Origin: Actinomycetes bacterium
GTDB lineage: Bacteria > Actinomycetota > Acidimicrobiia > Acidimicrobiales > Acidimicrobiaceae
Assembly: GCA_021786375.1 (NCBI GenBank)
Contig: JAJYNL010000038.1
Coordinates: 1-64,000, forward strand
Direction of reading: 5' to 3'
Length of the DNA: 64,000 bases
In this document: positions 18,647-25,700 of the stretch, one piece after another
How the letters are laid out: every line of letters starts with the position of its first letter
Position numbering within the stretch: the stretch's first letter is position 1
Position numbers and translations under genes: made by a program
The notes under the pieces: model-generated
Told to the model about the DNA's origin: nothing
What the model saw: the letters and a program-made list of their open reading frames with translations, nothing else
The model's database searches: none

Positions 18647-19675
18647 ATGAGCGATATCACTGCAAGTACAGGAACGGGATCGGCCACGGCGACCGAAGAC
18701 GAGCAACCGGCCGGATCGGTGCGGGCTCCGTTCGGCGTCTATCTCGAGCGCTACGGCATCATCGGTATTTGGGCGCTGATCGTCATCATCTTCTCGCTCC
18801 TCCGGCCACAGAGCTTCGCCACTCTCACCAACCTCAAGACGATCCTCGGCACTCAGGCGGTGCTCTTGGTACTCACTCTTGGCCTCCTCGTTCCGCTTAC
18901 CGTCGGCGAATTCGACCTCTCCGTGGCCTCCATGATGAGCTTCGCCGCCATCGTCGTTGCCGAGTTGAGCGGCGTTCATCACCTCAATCTCGTCATCAGT
19001 ATTCTCGTGACCCTGGCAATCGGGATCGGCGTTGGACTCTTGAACGCCTTCGTCGTCGTGCGCCTTGGCGTCTCGTCCTTTATTACGACACTCGGAATCG
19101 GCACATTGCTCGGGGGTCTCAGCTATGGGATCAGTGGCTCCGTCACCATCGGCAGTATCCCCTCGGTACTGGTCACCGTCGCCTCCAGGGACGTGTTCGG
19201 CCTCCCACTCGCCTTCTACTACGGCGTCGCCCTTTGCTTCTTGGTCTGGTACATCTTCCAGCACACTCCCCTCGGTCGACACCTGGTATTCGTTGGCGAG
19301 GGGCGTGAAATCGCCCGGCTCAGCGGGCTACCAGTCCGCCGCATCCGCACCGGCTCCCTCATAGTCAGCGCCCTGGTGGCAAGCTTTGCCGGCCTCTTGC
19401 AGGCCGGAGTGGTAGGGGCCGCCGATCCGGGTGCCGGAACATCCTTTCTTCTTCCCGCGTTCGCAGCCGCCTTCCTGGGCTCCACCGCGATCCGGCCAGG
19501 CCGCTTCAACGCATGGGGAACTTTCGTCGCGGTCTATTTTCTCGTGACCGGAATCACCGGCCTCGAGCTTCTCGGGTACACGGGCTGGGTCCAGGATGTC
19601 TTCTACGGGGGTGCCCTTGTCATAGCCGTCGCTCTGGGAAGGCTCGTTGCAACATCGAGGGCCAGGTCTCGGTAG
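18647..19675 (+). CDS. CUT2/ribose-type ABC transporter permease
   Basis: About 342 residues with 8-10 hydrophobic segments (BPD_transp_2, PF02653). Characteristic features are LTVGEFDLSVASMMSFAAIV in the first third and the cytoplasmic coupling segment TPLGRHLVFVGEGREIARLSG. GLPVRRIRTGSLIVSAL follows immediately. A GTG at 18602 would add 15 residues unlike the family, so the ATG at 18647 is preferred. With the binding protein and double ATPase downstream it forms a high-affinity importer of the ribose/rhamnose/nucleoside class. The linkage to CoA-transferase, hydantoinase and HMG-CoA lyase genes suggests import of the pathway substrate. Confidence 0.9.
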   Translation: MSDITASTGTGSATATEDEQPAGSVRAPFGVYLERYGIIGIWALIVIIFSLLRPQSFATLTNLKTILGTQAVLLVLTLGLLVPLTVGEFDLSVASMMSFAAIVVAELSGVHHLNLVISILVTLAIGIGVGLLNAFVVVRLGVSSFITTLGIGTLLGGLSYGISGSVTIGSIPSVLVTVASRDVFGLPLAFYYGVALCFLVWYIFQHTPLGRHLVFVGEGREIARLSGLPVRRIRTGSLIVSALVASFAGLLQAGVVGAADPGAGTSFLLPAFAAAFLGSTAIRPGRFNAWGTFVAVYFLVTGITGLELLGYTGWVQDVFYGGALVIAVALGRLVATSRARSR

Positions 19676-19789
19676 GCGCTCGCCTACATCGAGAGGTCGC
19701 ACCGGGTCTATCGACCAGCCGGGTGTGGCCAAATACAGAACCTCGACCGATGGGGGTCGGGCTTACAAAGAAAGAGGGGGAGAAAGGCA

Positions 19790-21001
19790 GTGATCGCAAG
19801 AGAAACTCGTCGCCCGGATCGTAAGAGAAAGTCCAGATCAGCGGCCCTCGCAGTCGCCGCATTAGGCTTTGGAGGCCTCCTGGCGGCGTGCGGATCGACC
19901 AGTGCGTCGTCGACCACAACCTCGACCGCGCCGTCAAACTCCACAAGCGGCTCCTCGGCAGGGCTCGCCCAGGCGCAGCAGATCGTCAACACCGCGATGG
20001 CGCCACCGCCCTGGCAGGGTCCGACAGCCAAGGTGGACACATCCCATCTGAGCGGCAAGTCGGTTTGGATCGTCAACCTGACCGAGGAGATCCCTGCCCT
20101 GAACGAGTGGGCAGCGGTCGCGCAGGCCGATCTGCAGCGCGCACACGTGAACGTGCAAATCTGCGACGCGAAGGGCACACCGGAGGGAATCACCTCTTGC
20201 TTACAGCAGGCAATCGCAGCCAAGCCTGCCGTGTTGGTCGCCCTGGCTCTGGACACGACCTACATCCACAGCTATATCCAGCAGGCGGATGCAGCCGGCA
20301 TCAAGGTGATCACCGCTCAAACCGGCACCCCCGGCACCCCACAGGGAACGGGCGCGGTGGCCGAGGTGACCTTCAATTACCCAGAGGTCGGCAAGATCCT
20401 CGGGGCCTGGTTCGCGGCGTCATCCAAGTGCACGGGCTACCCCCAGATCATCACCTCCACCTCTTCTCGCCAGCCATCAGCGGCGGAGGTGGCGGGAATG
20501 CAGCAGGAACTCGCTCAGGCCTGCCCGAACAGCAAGCCCCTGCCGGTGGTGAACAGCTTGATCCCGGATTGGGGAACCACCCTGGCATCGACGACCCGCT
20601 CGCTGTTGACCGCCAACCCGAATCTGAAGTACATGCTGCCGCTCTATGACGGCATGACCATCTACATGGTGCCGGCCATCCAGCAGATGGGCCTCAGTTC
20701 CAAGGTTCAGGTGGGATCCTTCAATGCGACGCCCGTCGTCATGCAGAACGAACTCGCCAAGCCATCCGCACTCGCGGCGGATGTGGGAGGACCCAACCAG
20801 TGGTACGGGGATGCCCTTGCAGATGAAACCTTCCGGGTGCTGGCAGGCGCGACGGTCGTTCCCAGCGAGAACGTCCCGCTCCGCTTGTTCACCCGCGCCA
20901 ACGTCAACTCGATCAACGTGAACGCGAATGAGTCGACCTGGTACGGCAGCGTCAACTACAACTGCAACTACGACAAGCTGTGGGGAATGTCCTGCAACTA
21001 G
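19790..21001 (+). CDS. ABC transporter substrate-binding lipoprotein (periplasmic-binding-protein type 1)
   Basis: A 403-residue protein with an Arg/Lys-rich N-terminus, a hydrophobic core and lipobox Leu31-Ala32-Ala33-Cys34, followed by a Ser/Thr linker. The mature part looks like a sugar-type Peripla_BP_4 fold. It has the VWIVNLTEEIPALNEW opening strand/helix, an AIAAKPAVLVALALD segment equivalent to the xPDgIi motif of the family, an AAGIKVITAQTG strand and a C-terminal NVPLRLFT hinge region. The start is GTG with GGGGGAG about 7 nt upstream. The ligand is unknown. A strong hairpin follows the stop. Confidence 0.9.
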   Translation: MIARETRRPDRKRKSRSAALAVAALGFGGLLAACGSTSASSTTTSTAPSNSTSGSSAGLAQAQQIVNTAMAPPPWQGPTAKVDTSHLSGKSVWIVNLTEEIPALNEWAAVAQADLQRAHVNVQICDAKGTPEGITSCLQQAIAAKPAVLVALALDTTYIHSYIQQADAAGIKVITAQTGTPGTPQGTGAVAEVTFNYPEVGKILGAWFAASSKCTGYPQIITSTSSRQPSAAEVAGMQQELAQACPNSKPLPVVNSLIPDWGTTLASTTRSLLTANPNLKYMLPLYDGMTIYMVPAIQQMGLSSKVQVGSFNATPVVMQNELAKPSALAADVGGPNQWYGDALADETFRVLAGATVVPSENVPLRLFTRANVNSINVNANESTWYGSVNYNCNYDKLWGMSCN

Positions 21002-21011
21002 GTCTCGACCC

Positions 21012-21047
21012 ACAGGTACCGGGCTCCTTTGGGAGCCCGGTACCTGT
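21012..21047 (+). promoter_or_regulatory. 16-bp perfect hairpin between binding-protein and ATPase genes
   Basis: The arms ACAGGTACCGGGCTCC and GGAGCCCGGTACCTGT pair without mismatch around a TTTG loop, 10 bp after the binding-protein stop and 25 bp before the ATPase start. There is no T-tract, so rather than a full terminator it is probably a 3' stabiliser or partial attenuator. Such a structure would give more binding protein than membrane components, as in many ABC importer operons. Confidence 0.8.
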
Positions 21048-21071
21048 ATTAGAAGGATTTGAACCAAGAGG

Positions 21072-22604
21072 GTGGGGCTCGTGGACGCTCTGTACGTTTC
21101 GGATCTCTCAAAGGCTTTCGGTGGCGCAAAAGCGCTCGATGACGTCACGGTGTCGGTCGAGGCCGGTGAAATCCATGGACTGGTCGGGCGCAACGGGTCC
21201 GGCAAATCGACGCTGATCAAGATCCTCTCCGGCTACCACGCTCCGGACGCATGGGGGTCTTTCCAGGTAGCAGGAAAGGCGGCGGAGTTGCCGCTGATGC
21301 CCGGCCAGCCCGCAAGCCTCGGGCTGTGCTTCGTGCATCAGGATCTCGGCCTCCTGAACACGCTTTCGGTCCTGGAGAACTTTCGCGTCGCCCGGTACAA
21401 GGCCGCGCCCCTTGGGAGAATCAAGTGGCGGAACGAGCGAAGACATGCGGCGCGCGTCCTCGAAAGCTTCGGCCTCGAGGTACCTCTGGACGCCAGCGTG
21501 GGCCAACTGGCTCCGGTGGACCGCGCCCTAGTGGCAATTGCCCGCGCCCTGTCGGACGCATCCGAGCATGAGGGCGGAACCTTGGTCCTCGACGAGCCAA
21601 CCTCATTTCTTCCTCGCGATGGAGTCGAAAGGCTCTTCAGCGGGATGCGCAGGGTGGCTGCTGAGGGGCTGGGGGTTGTTTTTGTCAGCCATCGACTGGA
21701 GGAGATCCTCTCGATCACGGATCGCGTCACCGTGTTGAGGGACGGGCGCAATGTGGCGACGGTGGGCACGCCAGGACTGCAGGAAGACGACCTCATCGAA
21801 ATGATCCTTGGCCAGAAAGTGGAGGAGTCATTCACGTCGGGCTCAGGATCGCTAGGCGGCGTCAAGCTCTCGATCGCGCACCTGACCGGCCCGAACGTCC
21901 ACGATCTCTCCTTCGAGGTACGGGAGGGAGAGATCCTTGGCCTGACCGGCTTGGCGGGCATGGGCCACGAGGCCGTTGTCTATCTCGCCTTCGGCGCACA
22001 GCGAGCCAGCCATGGGTCGGTTGTGCTCGACGGCCGCGAGATACCGGCCCACTCGATTAGCCCGCGAGCCGCGATCAAAGCCGGTATTGCCCTGCTACCC
22101 GGGGATCGTCTGAATTCCTCCGGCGTCGGGTCGCTTCCGGTCTCATACAACGTCTCACTTCCAGTGCTGAACAAATACTTCTCCGGCGGCTGGCTGAGGG
22201 AGAAGAGCGAAATTGGAGAGGTTGAGCGCCTAATCCGTGGCCTCGAGGTCCGACCTCCGGAGCCCACACGCCTTCTTGGCTCCCTGAGCGGCGGAAATCA
22301 GCAAAAGGCCCTCTTGGGCAAGTGGTTGCAGACACACCCCAAAGCTCTCTTCCTTGACGAACCCTCCCAGGGCGTTGACGTAGCAGCGCGCAAGGAAATC
22401 TTCTCGCAGGTGCGCACGCTTGCCTCCGAAGGTACGGCGATTGTGATTTCGTCGACGGACTGGGAGGACCTCGCCCACGTCTGCGACCGCGTGCTCATCT
22501 TCCGCTATGGAAGGATCGTCGCAGAAGTCAGCGGGGAGGCCGTTAGCGAAGACAGGCTGATAGAACTCTGCTACTCGACCTCAGTTCAGGGCGAGACCGT
22601 TTAG
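21072..22604 (+). CDS. CUT2-type ABC transporter ATP-binding protein (two ABC domains)
   Basis: A 510-residue RbsA-like protein with tandem ABC domains. Domain 1 (about 5-235) has an intact Walker A (GRNGSGKST) and Walker B (LVLDEPT) with H-loop SHR. Its signature motif is eroded (VGQLAPVDRALVAIA instead of a canonical LSGGQ). Domain 2 (about 260-500) has the family-typical degenerate Walker A (GLAGMGHEA), a canonical LSGGNQQKALLGKWL signature and LFLDEPSQGVD. Only one composite ATP site therefore looks catalytic, as in other CUT2 ATPases. The start may be GTG 21072 or GTG 21081 (after GAGGGTGGGG). It completes the permease-binding protein-ATPase order. Confidence 0.92.
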   Translation: MGLVDALYVSDLSKAFGGAKALDDVTVSVEAGEIHGLVGRNGSGKSTLIKILSGYHAPDAWGSFQVAGKAAELPLMPGQPASLGLCFVHQDLGLLNTLSVLENFRVARYKAAPLGRIKWRNERRHAARVLESFGLEVPLDASVGQLAPVDRALVAIARALSDASEHEGGTLVLDEPTSFLPRDGVERLFSGMRRVAAEGLGVVFVSHRLEEILSITDRVTVLRDGRNVATVGTPGLQEDDLIEMILGQKVEESFTSGSGSLGGVKLSIAHLTGPNVHDLSFEVREGEILGLTGLAGMGHEAVVYLAFGAQRASHGSVVLDGREIPAHSISPRAAIKAGIALLPGDRLNSSGVGSLPVSYNVSLPVLNKYFSGGWLREKSEIGEVERLIRGLEVRPPEPTRLLGSLSGGNQQKALLGKWLQTHPKALFLDEPSQGVDVAARKEIFSQVRTLASEGTAIVISSTDWEDLAHVCDRVLIFRYGRIVAEVSGEAVSEDRLIELCYSTSVQGETV

Positions 22605-23486
22605 CGCTCCTCACCGAAGGCGGCCGTCATCAAAGCTCGGGGATGGTGCCAGGGTGGCATACAGCACTTGGTTGGCGTGCCACATTGGCCTAAGAGGCGA
22701 GCGCGCCCGGGCGCTCCCGGAAGAGCACCAGGGCCTTGCTACCAGGCAGCCTCCCGGCCGGTTGTACTCCACGGCGTCCAGGCCCCGGACACGCACCTCG
22801 ACCCTACGGAAGATGGCATCGGGAATGACCAAGTACTTGTTGCCTGCGACACGTAGGCATGGCTCACGCGGATGGCGGATCCTAAACCACTCCCCGACTT
22901 AAGGGTGAACAGTACCCATGGCGCCGCGGTCGGCGCCGGTGAGATTGGCCGGGAAGGGGAGACGCCGCACACAGTGCGCCGGATGGTGCGCTCCATCCAC
23001 GGAGCGAGATGGCCGCTAATGCCTCGGGAGACGAGGAGGAGCGAATAGGGAGATAGAAGTTCCCCAGATGGTGATCAGCCCATTTGACGATCCCTATTGT
23101 CTCCGGTTTACCGGCTGATCGAGTCCGACACCGCCGGATAGCTGCCAAGCCGGTTCAGCCAGGATTGCCCCTCTTTTCTGGCTGGCACAGCGTCTCCTCG
23201 CGCTTGTGCACCACCTGCGCCAAAGCCTTCAGCGCCAACTGTTGGTTTGCGATTTCAGCGGCAAAGACGGACACTTTGTTGGCATCCCGCCTCGCGGGGC
23301 CTGGAAGTCTTCCGCCACGATTGCAGCGTTTGGGTAAAGTCAGGATGATCTCGCGCACACCACAAATATATGAAATGCTCGGGGTGGGGCCGTCGCATAA
23401 GTCACCGATCATTTCTTGCAGCATTGTTGCGCGAGTAAAGTCTGATGCGGGGAGTCATGAGGACCAATTATTGTCGCTTTGAGCAC
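22605..23486. other. Intergenic accessory stretch before the IS element
   Basis: There is no confident gene in 880 bp. It contains one copy of a dispersed repeat (22871-22965). A minus-strand frame of 89 codons (23155-23424, starting MLQEMIGDLCDG) has balanced composition but no recognisable family. The remainder is non-coding or decayed DNA between the ABC importer and the insertion sequence. Confidence 0.45.
22871..22965 (+). repeat. Dispersed repeat, copy A
   Basis: The block starting GATGGCGGATCCTAAACC matches 29717-29811. There are about three differences in the first 59 bases and lower similarity afterwards (roughly 80% overall by eye). In one plus-strand frame both copies read ADPKPLPDL-x-VNS-x-HGAA, so this may be a piece of a mobile-element reading frame or terminus. 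Confidence 0.7.
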
Positions 23487-24895
23487 GCACTTTAGATTCC
23501 GCTTTATCTTAGGCTCCCTTATGAGACGGCCTCCATGAACACATGAGAGGTGGCTAAATGAAAGAGATGTTAGATAAGGTAGGTGGCCTTGACGTCCACC
23601 GTGACACTGTTGTAGCCTGTACCCGGGTTCGAGATCCTGACGGCGAAGTCGTGATCACCAAGGAAACCTTCGTCACGACGCGCAAGGGCCTTGAGGGCTT
23701 AGCCCAGTTCCTCACCGAAGCTGAAGTATCAACCGTGGTGATGGAGGCAACTGGGGTATATTGGAAACCCGTCTATTACGCTCTCGAGGGACTCTTCTCC
23801 CAACTTTGGCTCTGTAACGCCCAGCATGTTAAGAATGTACCTGGTAGAAAGACGGATCTAGCTGACGCAGAATGGTTAGCAGATGTAGCTGCCCATGGCA
23901 TGGTACGACCGAGCTTTGTTCCTCCACCTGAGATCCGTGAGCTTAGAGAGTTGACCAGATATCGAAAGACTCAAGTTGATGCCAGAGCAAGGGAGATCCA
24001 ACGTCTCGAGAAGGTTCTTCAAGACGCTGGTATCAAGCTCACTTCGGTGGCTTCTTCGGTCTGGAGCGCGTCATCGAGACAAATAATAGAGGCAATGATC
24101 GCTGGACAAAGAGATCCTGCTGTCCTGGCCCAGATGGCCAAGTCCAGCATGCGGCGCAAGATCCCTCAACTCGAAGAGGCGCTCTATGGTCACTTCGGAG
24201 CTCACCATGCCTTTGTTACCCGACAGATCATCGACCATATCGACTACCTGGATTCGGCTATCGCTGCGCTTACCCAAGAGATCTGCGAGCGTCTTCTCCC
24301 TTTTGAGGCAGCCGTCGCCCTAGTTTCATCCATTCCAGGTATCTCTGCTATCACCGCACAGGTGATCATCGCTGAGACCGGAGGTGACATGTCGAGGTTC
24401 CCAACGCCTGCACACTTGTGTGCTTGGGCTGGTGTAGCACCGGCCAGTTACGAGTCAGCTGGCAAACGCCGCTCTGTCGGTGCAAGACATGGATCCCCGT
24501 GGTTGAAACGCACCATGGTAGAGGCCGCTCGCGCAGCGGCGCGCTCAAAAGGAACCTATTCATCCGCCCAATATTCACGAATCGCTAGACGACGAGGCCC
24601 CAACAGAGCAACTATGGCCGTTGCCAACTCTATGCTTGGCGTTGTCTGGCATCTCCTAACTACCGGCGAACTATACCAAGACCCCGGTGCCAACTACTTC
24701 GAGACTCACAACGATCCAAGCGCTCAGGCGAAGCGGCTAAGCAAGCGGATTGAGGCTCTCGGATTCTGTGTCACCATAACCGAGAAAGTGGCCTGACACC
24801 AAACATCTTGCAAGTTAATAACTAACTCATGCATCGTGAGATGCTTAGACTATATCGTCCCGATTTTACTTGTGTAGAGAGCATTTCACTTTAGA
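23487..24895 (+). mobile_element. IS110-family insertion sequence
   Basis: The block holding the transposase gene is clearly less GC-rich than its surroundings. The 9-mer CACTTTAGA occurs at 23487-23495 and again at 24887-24895, exactly 1400 bp apart and flanking the gene. These are the best visible candidates for element boundaries, with one copy possibly being target or core sequence. Boundaries are an inference; if the left end is longer, it would extend towards about 23330. IS110 elements carry a structured bridge RNA in a non-coding end, so the 5' flank (to 23557) or 3' flank (24797-24886) should hold it. The 3' flank contains the small hairpin GCATC-GTGA-GATGC. Confidence 0.7.
23558..24796 (+). 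CDS. IS110-family transposase/recombinase (DEDD)
   Basis: A 412-residue protein with the RuvC-like DEDD domain at the N-terminus: Asp12 in GGLDVHRD, Glu63 in VMEATGVYW, and Asp100 and Asp103 in KTDLADAEWL. A central coiled helical region follows. The C-terminal Transposase_20 domain has IPGISAITAQVIIAETGG, then FPTPAHLCAWAGVAP with a downstream Ser-rich catalytic region and AARAAARSKGTYSS. All expected motifs are intact and length is normal, so it is probably active. These enzymes integrate seamlessly using an element-encoded bridge RNA. The start ATG at 23558 lies after GAGAGGTGGCTAA. Confidence 0.95.
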   Translation: MKEMLDKVGGLDVHRDTVVACTRVRDPDGEVVITKETFVTTRKGLEGLAQFLTEAEVSTVVMEATGVYWKPVYYALEGLFSQLWLCNAQHVKNVPGRKTDLADAEWLADVAAHGMVRPSFVPPPEIRELRELTRYRKTQVDARAREIQRLEKVLQDAGIKLTSVASSVWSASSRQIIEAMIAGQRDPAVLAQMAKSSMRRKIPQLEEALYGHFGAHHAFVTRQIIDHIDYLDSAIAALTQEICERLLPFEAAVALVSSIPGISAITAQVIIAETGGDMSRFPTPAHLCAWAGVAPASYESAGKRRSVGARHGSPWLKRTMVEAARAAARSKGTYSSAQYSRIARRRGPNRATMAVANSMLGVVWHLLTTGELYQDPGANYFETHNDPSAQAKRLSKRIEALGFCVTITEKVA

Positions 24896-25700
24896 CAAGG
24901 CGCGAACAGGAGACCACCGCCGACACCGGCGTGGAAGCAGTCGGGGCCTTGGATGGGCAGGCTTTGACTGGGAGGAACCATATTTCGCACCGGATCTGAT
25001 CTCCGGATAGGCAACGGAGTCGGTCAGCCAGGCCCTCCGGGCACACGCTCCGAACACAGCCTCTGGATATTCTCCCTCATCGGCTGCGCGAGCCTGCAAA
25101 CCAACCGATGGGCGATCACCGTCGCCAGCACTTTCGGGATACGCCTTCGGAGGTAGCGCGCCCTTGGCTGATGCGGCGCTAGGAAGGTCTGTTTCAGACT
25201 TCGCTCCTAGTACGGCAGCTCGGTCACGCAGCGGCCCGGCGCGACTTGGGGATCACATCGGCGACGAGCCGGCGGATCAATGTCCAATCTTTCCAAATGA
25301 TCGTACCCCGATCATGCAGGTGCTCCGTTTTCGAGCGGAATCGACAGGGTAGCGGCCATTGCGCGGCGGTCAACGTTGGCTGCACCGGCACGCAGAAATG
25401 TCAGGGGTTCACCGCCTTGTGATTAGGGCCATTATCCTGAGTCGCAGCATCTGGCGAGGTTCGGGAACGCGCACAGAGCATGGAAGCGTGCCACGGTGGT
25501 CCAATGGTCTTGGCAGCCGCCGCATCTTTGATGGCCATGGACCGTGCAGCCCAGCTATTTTCTTTCTTGCTGTCCATCCCCTTCGCCTGGGTGGGCACGG
25601 GAATTGCGTCGTTGGTTTACCGGTCAGAAGCGAGTCTCATCACCTCTTGCTCCATCAAGGTTCTGCGAGAAGGTGACAGGTTGGCCTGCACGTGAGCCAT
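24896..25700. other. No supported gene
   Basis: About 800 bp between the IS element and the 3' end of the GGDEF/EAL gene. Several frames of 60-100 codons exist on both strands, but none has a recognisable motif or a ribosome site. It may be remnants of a disrupted region. Confidence 0.45.

Noticed and set aside
18413..19282. 289-codon minus-strand frame opposite the ABC permease
   Set aside because: It is rich in Asp, Glu and Gly, mirrors the codon bias of the real permease gene, and has no recognisable motif.
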